A stretch of DNA of 64,000 nucleotides from Papaver somniferum (taxonomy: Eukaryota > Streptophyta > Magnoliopsida > Ranunculales > Papaveraceae), in the NCBI RefSeq assembly GCF_003573695.1, contig NC_039362.1, positions 172,741,690 through 172,805,689 on the forward strand, given 5' to 3'. Below are positions 1 to 11,418 of the stretch, one piece after another. The number at the start of each line of letters is the position of its first letter. Positions within the stretch are counted from its first letter, which is position 1. Both the position numbers and the translations under genes were made by a program. Below the pieces are notes generated by a model. That model made no database searches, had not been told where the DNA came from, and saw nothing but the letters and a program-made list of their open reading frames with translations.

Positions 1-670
1 AGTTTTAGTAGTTAGCTTTTCAATAAAACTTATTTTTCTTTTGTTTTTTATGTCATTCGACATTTTTCTTCGCTATTTAGAGCGAATTTTTTTCGCCATT
101 TGGGGCGATTTTCTTTTCGCTTTGAGAGCGATTTATTCAAACCTCGATTGTTGGTTTGTGGCTTGCTATTCTCAATTCAAAAACATCGTTGATTCAACAC
201 GATATTACTTTGGATCCATATTCAATTAAAGGGATTTACGGGATCCGGGTACGTTTGGATCTACAAGACTATATATGGGCAAATTACTCCTTTCTTTTAG
301 GAGCATCTCTTGTTGAAGAAGAAGAAAATTATATTAAATGGTCGGAATCGAATCCGGGTAATATCATCATTCTTCCCTACTACATATACAGAAATTGGAT
401 ATCGTTGCAGTTTATGGCTCTTTCTCTTCGCGATTTACATGTAATAGATATCTATATTTGTAATAGGGTATTGATTATCTTGTATTTTGATGTTTTTGTT
501 ATTATTGTAAGCGATCATGTAATCACGATTTTGATATGCATAAATCGAAATTGTTGATTGACCAAAAAAAAAAAGAAAAAAAAAAAAGAGAGAGTTTAGG
601 CTGAAGTGAAGACCGAATTTCCTTTCCTGTTCTCAAGAGAGTTCTCATCCAATGAAGAAAATGACCCGTC
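1..670. other. Intergenic DNA, no gene recognised
   Basis: AT-rich sequence. A 133-codon open stretch on the plus strand (156-557) has an organelle-like feel but I could not match it to a known plastid or mitochondrial gene, so no gene is called. An A-rich run lies at about 564-588. Confidence 0.4.
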
Positions 671-675
671 ATCAC

Positions 676-1014
676 TGTTAGAATACGAGCATCCAACTCA
701 AAACCAATTGGCAATGAGTGGAGTGGCCCATAGGATTATAAACAGCAGGATCTTAGATGCCCAGACAATGTGGGACTAATAATCTCAACACGCCCCCTCA
801 CGTGTAGCCTTTTTGGGTCTAACAGGTGGACAATAAATCGGATGACGCGGAGTAAAGGCGCGGTCAATGATTCGTCACAAATAGTCTGCTCTGATACCAT
901 GTTAGAATACGGGCATCCAACTCAAAATCAATTGGCAATGAGTGGAGTGGCCCATAGAATTATAAACCGAAGAATCTTAGATGCCCAGACAATGTTGGAC
1001 TAATAATCTCAACA
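676..1014 (-). mobile_element. Complete TRIM (terminal-repeat retrotransposon in miniature)
   Basis: Two direct repeats of 115 bp (676-790 and 900-1014) start with TG and end with CA. They enclose a 109-bp internal part with no coding capacity. Read on the minus strand, the internal part begins directly at the LTR edge with TGGTATCAGAGC (888-899), the classic primer-binding site for initiator methionine tRNA. It ends with the polypurine tract GTGAGGGGGCG (791-801) directly before the other LTR. A perfect 5-bp target duplication ATCAC flanks the element (671-675 and 1015-1019). This is an intact non-autonomous element that must rely on proteins supplied by another LTR retrotransposon. The two LTRs differ at only a handful of positions, so the insertion is not ancient. 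Confidence 0.93.
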
Positions 1015-1019
1015 ATCAC

Positions 1020-1902
1020 ATATGCATCGAGCAAGATGGAGTGCTATTCTTGGTCAAATGGATAAAACACTCTCTGAAGAGGCAAATCATCTAGTAAGTC
1101 TTACAGTATGGTGTCCGCCTTTGCTTTACTCTATTCGTAGCTAAAATAATTTTTGTTGGAGACAATGCACCTAGCTGGAATTGCTTCAGTGAATCTGTTT
1201 GAGCAAACAAAATCTAACAATTTCGATGTAATGGTTGAAACGAACACAAACAATCGTCCAACTGATGATGATGCATGCCACATTGTTACCTCAACGGGAC
1301 AACTATCAGTTTAGCTTTTGGATGTGAACTATGAAACTAGTTGACGGTCCTAGCCCATTACGAGCTCAGTTCAGTCTATAACTTCATAATTCATATTAGT
1401 TCTGTAACTTGTTTCTCTTGTTTATATTATATGTGCAGGGAATTGTTCTGTTATGCCTAACAGCGTCCATACGCTCTCTTAGGCCTACACAGTGTGTGAA
1501 CTGTGATTCTGTGAACGGATCACTGACAACATCAACTTGCCAATTACCAACCACCAATTACCACCACCACCTCCTTCCAGTTACCACCACCACCTCCTTC
1601 CATATAACAAAAAAAGCATAGGTAACAGGTGGTTATGGGCTTTTCAAACTTACTATAAAGCCCATTAACTATGTCACCACATCCAGCCCAATGATGGATC
1701 ATTACTACGCTCACGAAAGTAGAAAAAAATAATCTTTCATTAGATCATCTGTTTCTTATAATCGGAGAACATATGTTTGTTACACAATGATCATCTGGGC
1801 AGAGCTAGGAATCTAGCTAGTAGCTACGGAAAGGCAAAAGAAAATTAGGATAGGCACGAGATGGTAAAAATGAAATGGGCTTTATGTGCTTTGGAGACCA
1901 TG
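1020..1902. other. Intergenic DNA with CCA-rich microsatellite
   Basis: No gene seen. A CCA/CCACCT-rich stretch lies at about 1545-1602. The same kind of tract, sharing the phrase ACCAATTACCACCACCACC, occurs again at about 2060-2190 inside the next element, so the two tracts are related copies. Confidence 0.5.
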
Positions 1903-2065
1903 AGGAATGATTTTTTAGGAACCATGGTTTTTTTTGTGGGGATCATGGTTTTATTAGGCCATCTTTCCTATAGTGATAAGGGGTGTCTTAAAACGTTGAT
2001 ATGACTAATCTACTCTTAACCTAATTTAATTTAAAACCAACCTAATAACCACCTATATATATAAT

Positions 2066-2190
2066 CACCACCTCCTCCCACCACCACCGCCCACCACCGC
2101 CGATTACCACCACCACCATCTCCGATTATCACCACCACCAACCACCAATTACCACCACCACCTCCTTCCACCACCAACGCCACCGCCTAT
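2066..2190. repeat. CCA/CCACCG microsatellite tract
   Basis: Pyrimidine-biased low-complexity run of CCACCA, CCACCG and ATTACCACCA units inside the TIR element. Confidence 0.8.
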
Positions 2191-2399
2191 TTAAGAAATG
2201 TAACAACAGCAATGCAATCACAATTAAGTTCGGTTACATAATAATTTTATCGAGTATAAAAGACGCCAGCCGCAACCTGATTCTGCCATGGGACCACTCC
2301 GGAGGTATTTTCCAACAAACCCTTCACTTTAATTTGATTTTTATTGCTTCAATCGAATATAAATCATTAAAATAGGGTTTTAATAGGAGTTACAGAGCC

Positions 2400-3110
2400 A
2401 TGTTCGGTTAGGCTGATTTTCCAAAAAACCCTAGTTTACTAACCGAACTTCTTGAAAATGAAGAACAGAAAGAACAGTTCGGTTCTATTGGATTTAAAAC
2501 TAAGTCACTGAACTCTCTGTTCGGTTGTTTCGCAAAAAATTTTAAAACTACAAAGTAACCGAAATCCACCCTTAGAACCGAAAAAAAACAAATCCAGTCT
2601 AACCGAACTTTGTTGTTGTGACCACTATGTTGAGTTACAAAATAATCGAACTTAGCCAATAGAGTTCGGTTTGTTCACAAAAACTTTTAAAACTACAAAG
2701 TAACCGAACTTAGACAATAGACGCTGGAACTTCACATTTTTTTTGTTTGTTAAGTTCGGTAACTTCACAATTTTATCGCGGAAACTGAACTCAGAGTTCG
2801 GTTGGTTAGCTGTTAGGTTCAAGTTTGCGAAAGAACCGAACTTTGTAAACTTATATACTCTTATATTACGTAAAGTTCGGTTAGATCAAAAGTGCATGCA
2901 GTTTGCGAACCAACCGAACATAACGCTGTAACTCCTAGAAATTCTATTATTTGAGAGTTCGGTAACCTGCGTGTTTGGAACAAGTAACCGAACTACACTT
3001 TCAGATGAGTTCGGTTACTTATTCATCTCACGGGGCAACCAAACTACAGCTTCAGATGAGTTCGGTTACTTGTTCTTCATATAAAGTAACCGAACTGTTC
3101 AAAATCCAGT
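2400..3110. repeat. Alternating inverted GTTCGGTT / AACCGAAC motif array
   Basis: The octamer appears roughly every 35-45 bp, mostly alternating between strands, so neighbouring copies can pair as short hairpins. Spacing is irregular, unlike a satellite. It resembles the subterminal repeat fields of some DNA transposons, where transposase binds. Confidence 0.7.
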
Positions 3111-3489
3111 TCAAATCCGGATCATTTTGAAGATTAACAAATATTTTAGGAGAGGATGGAGATGAATAATCAGATGAGTTTCATCATTTGAATACTCAAA
3201 CTTAGTGAATTGGAAAAAAAATTATTTTCCATGTTTTTCTCCTTCATCTTCTCTAACTCTACTCTCTCAATAATTCTACTCAACTAATAATAAACCCATC
3301 TTTTAATTTAATCTCAGTAATTGTTTTTAACTGAATCATTCACTAATCATAACCTAAAATTAATTAAGAGGGTAAATTAGGTATTAAATAAATAAATAGA
3401 TATGGGGTGACCTAAAATTACTTCTAATGCCTTTACCCAAAATAAAACCATGGTCCCCCAAAAAAACCATGGTCCCCAAAAAATCGTTC

Positions 3490-5733
3490 ATTATCAGAAT
3501 AAGGCTTATAAGCGAGTCCAACACCATCTTGTCTATGTTTACCATTTCCGTTCTACCAAAAATTACACCATCAAATCAAGTATCCAGAAAATTGAAGTAA
3601 AACCTACTGTCCCAAGCAGTTTTGAAATCCAAAAGACATATTAACTTATCATTATTTTAGAACTCTATTATTTATTGGGGCTTAGAAATCAACAGTCTTT
3701 TGGAGCTTTTTTTGGTCATTAGAAGTAATTCTATAACCTTTTATCCTATTGTTTTCGATATGTCTAAAATGCTCCCAATTTGATTAGTGTTAATTATGAT
3801 GATTAATCAAATGAATAGGGATTAGTGTATAAATTAAGATTAATCATACAATTAATTTTTTTCATCAATTTTTTTCTTTTACTTTCTTGTTTTGATCAAA
3901 GAAGATGATTTTGAAAAACAAAATTAAACTTTTTTGAAATCTTTTTAAAACACTGAGGGAACCTTATACATGATTCCCAATAATAATTTTGTTGATTCAA
4001 TACTGATAAAAATCAAAAAAATATGTTTTTTTTTTGTAGTTACGGTTGGGAATCTTGTCGACCCAACCGTGATTAATAATTTACGGTTCGGAATTGAAGA
4101 TGTCTCGACTGTAAATTACTTTCACGGCTGGGTCGACAAGAATCCTCAACCGATTGTTTTTTTTTCTATTTTTTATAAGTAGCAGAAATATTTACGGCTA
4201 GGTTTTCCAAGCCGAAAATTCAAGTTACGGCTGCGGAACCTAGTCGAAAGTAAGCATTTTCGACGAGAAAAACCTAACCAAAATTATCAGAATAGATTAC
4301 GGCTAGGAAAATATAGCCACGGACACTCTTTTACGGTTGGGAGTTCTTACTTTCCCAACCGTACAGATAAGTTCAGAATTCACGGTTGGGAAACATGTAT
4401 TTTCTCAACTGTAATACATGATTCACAATTGGGAAAGTGTGAACTCCCAGCCATTATACTGTTTCAGAAACTTTTTTTCTCTCAAATTAATCGAATTGAA
4501 TTTTAAAGTCAACCAAAAGTAAAAATAAATGGTGGGTTTTTTTTATAGTTTTAGTTTTTTTTTATCATCTCTATGCGATGGAGAAGACGAAAAAGAAGAA
4601 AGGAAGAAAAATGATCGATTTTAGTTTATGTTATGATCATCATCTGCATCACGATGCGATGAAGAATCGCGATGTGACGGAGGAGGAGAAGAAGAGAGAA
4701 AGAAGAATTATATGTTTAAGTATTTTTAATAGTCATGATATTATCATGATGAAATTATGATCATCATTTTTCGTTACGATGAAATCATGATGAAATGAAG
4801 AAGAAGAGAAGAAGAAAAAGAAGAAGATTAATTTTTATTTTTTTATAATAATTAAATTATAATGTCTTTATAGGTAAGGGTATATTTGACTTTTACTATT
4901 AATTAGGTTTCCCCCTACCCATATTAGGATGTTAGAACTCAATCAAGCTCCAAAGAACCCTCGACTTAAAAGCCTAATAATAGAGTCCTTATTTTAATAC
5001 TTAGATAAACCAATAGGTTTTTACGGTCTATTAATTTATCAAAGGTTTAATTTATGTTTTGATTTTTTCTCTACTTCATACATAAAAAAATATATGGAGA
5101 AAAAATAGAAAATATATGGACAAGGTATAACTTGTGGAGAGACCTCATCGAGGTCTCTTACCTGTCTATAGAGGAGACCAAGGCCTTGGAACAAAGTTTT
5201 GGCTCCTATCAGAAGTGAAGTTTTCACCGGTCATGGCAAGATTAAAAGAAAATAATTCTAGTAACGAAGCTATATATCATGTGGGTTTTTATAAGTATTA
5301 TCTTGAATATCTGAAGAACGTGAAGACGTATCAATTTATACAATAAAGACATTGTCATTCCACCTAAGGTTAGTGATATTGACTTGACTTGTTTCCATTT
5401 TTATAATTACTTTCAAGTCGTTTAAGATTGAAATCATAACATTGGAGGTTATATTTAATACATATATTTATGCACGTGCTACCCACCTGGTATTATTTTT
5501 TTGTTTTGTTTTAATCATATTTTTGATTTCGTGTGCTAGGGGGCTTCACCAGTCCCGAGGCGATGCATTTTTAATTTAGTGGCGCAGGGGAATGCATTGA
5601 ATATATGGAGAAAAGATAGAAAATTTATTTATTTTTTCCTTTGTATTTTCTCAGAAAATATGTGTAAAACATATGATTTTTTTTTGTCGTTTGTGTATTA
5701 ATTTGGAAAAATAAAATCCTAATATATTAGGTA
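3490..5733. other. Intergenic DNA with ACGGTTGGG palindrome field
   Basis: No gene is recognised. Between about 4040 and 4450 the motif ACGGTTGGG and its complement CCCAACCGT recur in both orientations, with degenerate forms such as ACGGCTAGG. A similar motif field recurs at 46860-47060, so both may belong to the same transposon family. The stretch 4560-4830 is a GAA/GATGA-rich low-complexity region. A short palindrome, GAGACCTCATCGAGGTCTC, lies at about 5140-5158. Confidence 0.5.
5480..5731 (+). repeat. Dispersed repeat, copy A
   Basis: Sequence with the phrases GCTACCCACC, GGCTTCACC and GATGCATTTTTAATTT recurs in diverged form at about 56210-56500. Both copies continue into the same flank, TCGATTTCCAAATTG or close to it, on the far side of the pogo-like insertion in copy A and without an insertion in copy B (about 56844). 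Confidence 0.65.
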
Positions 5734-6273
5734 CAGTCGAACCTCGATAAATAAATGCTCTCGGGACCAAGAAAAAATATTCGTTTAGGAGGGTTATTTA
5801 TGTATCGATAAATGAGTAAAATATTCATTTATCGATGAACGAATATTTATTCATTTAGATAATATTTCTTAAATTAAGAAGTTAAATTGTATAGGAGAAA
5901 ATGTAGTATACCTAGGAAATGTTGGTCAAACTTCTTATCAATAATTCAATTAACATTCATTTTCTTTTGAACTAACTGGTGTCGTTTCTAACTTACGTTA
6001 TAAAAATGTGATGGACGTCAAACATCTTTTCAACTATCCTAACGAGAATGATGCAGTTATGAAGTCTCCAACAAACGGAGAAATTATTGAGCCGGTAATG
6101 AATAATGAGAATGATTCTAAACCAGATGATAGTACCGTCATACCAAATTTGTCATCGAAAGATGCTTTTCAAGCGATGGTCACTTTAAAAAATTACTTGA
6201 TACAATTATTTATGTGATGGACCGGAGAAAATTATTCATTTGGCGAGGTTACTCATTTATCGAGGTTCGACTG
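5734..6273 (+). mobile_element. Lemi1/pogo-like Tc1-mariner element (540 bp, internally deleted)
   Basis: The ends are near-perfect inverted repeats (CAGTCGAACCTCGATAAAT on the left; its complement on the right), flanked by the TA duplication typical of Tc1/mariner elements (5732-5733 and 6274-6275). CAGT-GAACCTC-ATAAAT termini are known for the plant pogo-like families Emigrant and Lemi1. A plus-strand open stretch (6008-6217, 69 codons) resembles the acidic tail of pogo-type transposases, with phrases such as SSKDAFQAMVTLKNYLIQ. The DDE catalytic core is gone, so the copy is non-autonomous. Confidence 0.85.
6008..6217 (+). pseudogene. pogo-like transposase C-terminal remnant
   Basis: The 69-codon reading frame sits inside the inverted-repeat element. 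It has an acidic stretch (NNENDSKPDDS) followed by an amphipathic helix-like segment (SKDAFQAMVTLKNYLIQL), a layout I associate with the C-terminal tail of plant pogo/Tigger transposases. No DDE residues or DNA-binding domain remain. The assignment rests on the element's ends plus general resemblance, not on an alignment. Confidence 0.5.
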
Positions 6274-6275
6274 TA

Positions 6276-7823
6276 CTCGACTTCCAAATTGGGTTTGGAC
6301 TTCCACAAAATACTAAACACGGTAAGCTAAGTTTTCTTGTTCCATTAAATTAAATTAAGATCAAGAAAAAATTTGTATGGGATAAAATTTCGTCACAACA
6401 AAATTTTGTATTGGAATTTTTTTTTTGTGGTTTGACGGAACAAATACAAACCTTAGAAGGTGTTACTGACGTACAATTAAGTATTTGGTATAAGCATGGT
6501 GTAAGGAAATTAATTAGTTTAAAACTCTCATGGAAGTGTTTCCCACCTTCCGTTTTGTTGACGGCCTTACTAATCAATGGTTAAATGCTTGAAAGTGTAA
6601 CCCAATTTTTAATATCTTGACCAATAGGGTTATATCAAATGTCCTCACGATGACTTCTGCATTAGAAAAGACCTATTTCGCTCAATAAGAAGCCAAAATT
6701 TCATCACAATGTGAGAATTTATTTTGTCAAAGCCTGGAGGGAAGATAATTCTGGGTTCCATGAATGCCCTTAAAGTTTAATTAAAAAAAAGAGAGATGCA
6801 CACGGTTAAAACACCTTCATAATTCTCATGATAACTCTCATGGTAGTCAGAGAGAGTTCCCAAATTTGTCAAGTAATAACGTCTAAATTTGTTAACAGAT
6901 ATAGTTAGAATTGGAGACATATGGCTATTGGAGATCAACTGGGACAGAGGAATAAAGGAATTTCGTAACAGAGGATCTGGAGCCTATTCCTTGAATCAAC
7001 AAGTTTAACCTGAAAATAATGACCGTATTTTCAGCTTTTATTTCATCTTATTCATTATACTAAATGACTATGAACGTATCAATGCTCAATTTTTCTTTGG
7101 GGAATTTTTTTCTATTACATTTGAAACCCAACAATAAAATTCTATATATGAAGAAATCATATTTATTTATAGATAAGAGTTGATTACATAAAAAATATTT
7201 TATTAAGTATATATATTTTTAAAGATATTAACAAATTAATTCCTAAAAGAGCTCCATAAATAATTTTTTTGACTTTTTAAAGTAATTCCCTCCTAAACAT
7301 ATCTCCCTAAAAGACGTTTTCTCTCCTAAAAAAGCTTAACTAATATTTCATTTTATTCCGTTTATTTGTTTGTCCCCATAATTATTTCTTATATTGCAAC
7401 CGACCAAACAAAACCCAATTATCATCGGTGAAGATTTAGGAAAATTCCAGTTTTCACAAGGCATTGTTTGGTGAAATTTTTCGTTTTCACACTAGTTATA
7501 TTTGGTGAAAATTCTAGGTTTCTCCAAAAATATAATTTTTATTCCAAATAGTATGTTTTGATGGGTGAAAATTATAATTTTGAATGAAAATTCTAATACT
7601 TACCTATTGATATTCACAATTATCGCCTTTAACAATGTCTAGTGAAAATTGTATTCTTCGCTAATAATATCGAGTTGAAAAAGAATAATTATTAATATTT
7701 TATTTATCTTTTTTATTTTGGACAACAAAGGGAGAGAAAATAGAAAACAAAAAAACAAGAAAGATATACTACTAGAACCTCGATACTCAACGAAAGTACG
7801 GTACAAAGACAACACGTAACATA
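6276..7823. other. Intergenic AT-rich DNA
   Basis: No gene recognised. The first 60 bp match the right flank of the dispersed repeat at about 56846-56905. A stretch at about 7440-7640 with repeated GGTGAAAATT phrases could be a decayed MITE but no clear ends were found. Confidence 0.4.
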
Positions 7824-8251
7824 CACTCCCTCTGTTTCAAAAAGACCATCCTCTATTCCATTTTGGTCTGTTTCAAAAAATGGGCCAAGCTTCTGTTTAT
7901 AGTCATATTTTTCCAATAAACTTTCGAATTTATATTTATAAGTTCTTTTCTATATTTATAAGTTCTTTTTTAATGGGGTTCAATCTAAAATATTAATGAA
8001 ATCTGTATAATTAAGGAAACATTATCTATGATTCCAAATTAAAAATCCTTATAAAGATTATACTCCATAGTATACATCTTTATCTCTATAATCTTTTCAT
8101 TTTTTTGTCCAAACACCATTTTCGGAAGTTTTTATCACTAACATATTTATTGAAATAAATTAGGCAAGTAACTAAGGGTAGGAATATAAATTACCACGGT
8201 CTCCTTAATATCTTGACAAAATCAAACCGGATAGTCTTTTTGAAATGAAAG
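7824..8251. mobile_element. Degenerate Stowaway-like MITE
   Basis: The left end reads ACTCCCTCTGTTTCAAAAAG after a TA. The right end carries the inverted inner part (GGATAGTCTTTTTGAAATG) but has lost the expected terminal GGGAGTA. Interior is AT-rich without coding sequence. Boundaries are approximate. Confidence 0.5.
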
Positions 8252-8966
8252 CAGAATTTGTGATTAACGTTAATGCATGCATATACGTCGCATGATATGA
8301 CAAATCTAAATATCCTTATCCAACCCAAATTAATCGGTGAGTAAACATACTATGATCCTAACCGAACTGGTAACTATGAGGGCCGTCGATAACGCCCATA
8401 AACACGCCATAGTTATTTGACCATCCTTAATGACTTAAAAAATAAAATCTTTCATCATCAGTGGAAAAAGGTTAAATTAGTCCTAGTGAATATTCAGAAA
8501 TCGAGATTCAATCTAAGACTATTAATCCTAACCGTACATTTTATATTTTGGGCTAGACATATATGTCATATTATTGATGGGTTTATGAAAAAGAGAGTGC
8601 AAATTTGGGTCTCTCACATATTTTCACACTTTTATTTATTCCATTTAAAAATAAAAAAATAAAATAAAAAAAATCTTCAATACCTTAACTGTCTTGGCTC
8701 AGGATTGGACATCCAACATAAAAAAAACATAGATGGAATTGACACGTGTCATATCGTAAAGAGAACAAGGACCTAGCAAACATTGAAATTTATCGCACTT
8801 TTACCTGGCTACATCAATACCGGTCCCAAAAGTGAAGTAAAAGGCTAAAATTTGAACTTGCATTGATGGATCAGAGTGTTACCTACGTAAAAGCACAGGC
8901 TATCGCTCTTGCAAGTCTTTCCCTCTATCGAGATGGACGCCGACAAATACTATCAAATCCATTGGA
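8252..8966. other. Intergenic DNA
   Basis: AT-rich, no gene or mobile-element end recognised up to the CACTA left terminus. A short open frame at 8863 runs into the transposon and has no recognisable motif. Confidence 0.4.
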
Positions 8967-9186
8967 CACTCAGACAGGTCCTATTGGTGAGGTTTTTTTT
9001 TTAAGGGCGTCACAAATAGTGACTATTTGTAAGGGTGTGTTGACCAAGCATAGGAAATGCTAGGATTAGTCAAATGGGTAGTTTTCTTTTGTCGGTTCCG
9101 CGCTTCCGACAGAGTAAATTATTTTCCGGTAGAGTTGTATGAGCGGTCACACTAGTATTTTGACCAAAATTTCACTAATTTTTTTT

Positions 9187-10333
9187 GGGTGTTCCTTTAT
9201 ATACCCCTGAAAACACTAACGGTACCCCTACCCGTTAGTTAAGTTAGTTAAAATTGGTTAATAAGAAAATCTTTAAATTGTTTGAATTTTTATATCCATA
9301 CCCCTCCCTAAAGTTTCATTGTATGACCATAAAAAATCGGAAAAATGAATGAAACAACACATCTTCGTGCTTCCTAACTGTTCGTAGGATAACTAGTGTA
9401 GTACAGATAAAATATCTATATTATATTTCATCTATAATCTCTACACTAGCAACATTTTGTATTTGTATTTATTGAAGTTTACAGTAAAAATTTCTACGGC
9501 TTGTTCCCAAATCATGACAGAGTATGTACTTCTTCATCCCAATATTCGATGTCAGTCCCGGTATTATGCACCAGATTAAAGCTCTGGATTTGTTTTTCCG
9601 GATCAAACCTAAGAGTCCAAGATTGAACACGCGAGGTTTGATTATCAACGCGTCCTTGTTGAGAAGCCAAGGACCATCATAACACACTCTTTTCCAGTTT
9701 TCTTCATTATAGATAGCTTGATAATAAAATAGCCTTTACTCGAAGGGATGAACTAGCACGGATCGACCTTCCATTGATCCAGAAGATCATTCTTAAACTC
9801 ATAGAAAATCAGTCCAAAAGTCTACCAATAACACTGAATTTCCAATTTAACTCTATCACAACAAGCTCTGGATAGTTTAATCACAATATCACCTAGACGA
9901 TTCACAGTTGGAGGTTCATCCAAAATCAGTAACATTGATTTTAGAAACAACATTTCTTCGTTTCCCGAATAGAGAAGCAAAAGACATCTCAGAATTATAT
10001 TCATTAGTTGAACTAGGGTTATCTTGTTCGCGCTTGAAGTTGCAATTGACAGAATTATTCCGCCCTTGATTCTTGGATTCACGAACATCTCGTTGTGGTT
10101 TATACATCTTCTTAGCATTACGATCACGATAGGGAGGATCATTAGCAGGATTCCTCATCACGGGTTGCTATATCAGTGAATAATGTAGTTCTGTTTCAGA
10201 GGAAGTATATGTCGGTGATATATATTCGGGGTACAAGAAAGCAAATGTTTTTGACGGGGTAGGAAGATTGGATTAGGGGTAGGAAGATAAAGAGGTACCG
10301 TCAGTGTTTTTAGGGGTATATAAGGGAACACCC
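9187..10333. mobile_element. Nested TIR element with about 40-bp inverted ends
   Basis: The left end GGGTGTTCCTTTATATACCC continues through about 40 bp to GGTACC. The right end is its inverted copy, from GGTACC to GGAACACCC. Both sides abut a run of eight T, which fits an 8-9 bp target duplication (hAT or Mutator type) but is ambiguous because T runs are common. The interior carries a minus-strand piece of a LINE ORF1 and no transposase, so the element is non-autonomous and has acquired foreign coding sequence. Confidence 0.65.
9469..10161 (-). pseudogene. LINE ORF1 (DUF4283-type) remnant
   Basis: Minus-strand reading frames, broken by stops, contain phrases typical of the nucleic-acid-binding ORF1 protein of plant LINEs: a segment ending in CYDGPWLLNKDALIIKP, then a region around LIWCIIPGL. 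Upstream in the same direction (10161-9916) is a polar, Asn/Arg-rich linker (RNPANDPPYRDRN). Both pieces are required in order for an ORF1 N-terminus. Several stops lie between them, so the gene is dead. It is wholly contained within the inverted ends at 9187-10333, suggesting capture or an earlier insertion. Confidence 0.6.
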
Positions 10334-10940
10334 TTTTTTTTATGAAAGAAAAATCTTTTTTTATTTGTTTTCCTCAACCTTATCTGCTGAACTCATCTGG
10401 TTTTATTTCACCCCATCTTCCTTCTCCCATTTTTTCTCCGCTGAAGAACTGAGGTTTGCTCTCCCCTCTTCTCTGTTACCATCTTGTTCAATTCTTCTCT
10501 GTTACCATTAATGGCTTATGATTGCAGTTTCGATTTACTTTTGTAAGTCTTTATAAGTCGATTTAGGATTTTAGGGATTGTTCATCATCTGTATTACGAT
10601 TTTGATTCAGGTATTAGGATTTTAGGTTTGTTCATAATCTATAAATCAATTCAGTTTGCTCAACTTTGTTGGTTAGATTCAGGTATTCTTTTTAGGGTTT
10701 GGATTTTGTTCTATAATACCCAAATCTAAGTATTTTAGTTCTATAGAGAAATAGAAGCAGTAGCAGCAGCAGCAGCAGAGAAAGATTGGATGTGGGTCGT
10801 ATGCAAACAAGACTAATTGATTAAGCTGTTATTATATTTCATGAAGTTAGTTTTTAAAGATAGGCTTGTATATTTTTCGTTTTTGTTTATTTGATTTTGT
10901 GTTTAGGGTATTAATGATGGGGCTGGTGTTGTTGTTTTAG

Positions 10941-11217
10941 GGATTTCTGGATGATCAGTTTACTCAGCTACAACAGCTACAAGATGTGAGTAAACCAGAT
11001 ATTGTGTTTGAAGTTGTTTCTCATTTCTTTGAGGATTCTGAGAAACTTCTCAATGAATTAGCCACAACTCAGTAAGTATCTTTGATTTCTTCTTTCTGGG
11101 TTTGGTTTGACTTCTTTTAATTTTGATTACTGGCTTATTTGGTTACAGGAGTCAACAGTGTGCATATTTCAAAAAGATTGGTGCCCATGTTCATCAACTT
11201 AAGGGTAGTAGTTCTAG
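10941..11217 (+). pseudogene. Fragment of histidine-containing phosphotransfer (AHP) gene
   Basis: Two exon-like blocks, 10941-11071 and 11149-11217, join through consensus GT..AG sites in frame. The first encodes [15 protein letters not shown] and then [16 protein letters not shown]; the second encodes KKIGAHVHQLKGSSS. AHP proteins relay phosphate from cytokinin receptor kinases to response regulators, and the His of HQLKGSSS is the phospho-accepting residue; it is intact here. The upstream exon with a start codon and all exons after the His motif are missing, although a donor site follows (11218). The retained intron shows DNA-level capture, not retroposition. It lies inside the CACTA element, upstream of the ORC1 fragment on the same strand. 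Confidence 0.82.
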
Positions 11218-11418
11218 GTAATAGATCTACTCCTTTTGGATACTAATCTCCTCTCATTTGTAGGCTACAAGTAGAGATTATGAAGTTAAATCCTATGGTA
11301 TTTGATGGGTTAAATTTTGTTATCATTCATTCAGGATGTGTTGTTGTGAGCATACGGTGTTTGTTAATTTTACTACGTCAGTTTACTGATTGATGTAGCT
11401 TTGTCAAACTGTATGTTG

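Larger units (their letters stand above)
1905..3488. mobile_element. TIR element with about 50-bp inverted ends and palindrome-rich core
   Basis: The left end (about 1905-1958) and the right end (about 3437-3488) are inverted copies with few mismatches. Each carries two CCATGG- or ATCATGG-containing blocks separated by a T run. No transposase is visible and I found no clean target duplication, so the superfamily is uncertain; Mutator-like is my best guess from the long inverted ends. The core (2400-3110) holds some 18 copies of a GTTCGGTT motif that alternate in orientation (AACCGAAC on the other strand), giving many potential hairpins. Confidence 0.6.

Noticed and set aside
156..557. 133-codon open frame suggesting an organelle-derived insert
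   Set aside because: No plastid or mitochondrial gene was recognised, and chance open frames of this size occur in AT-rich DNA.
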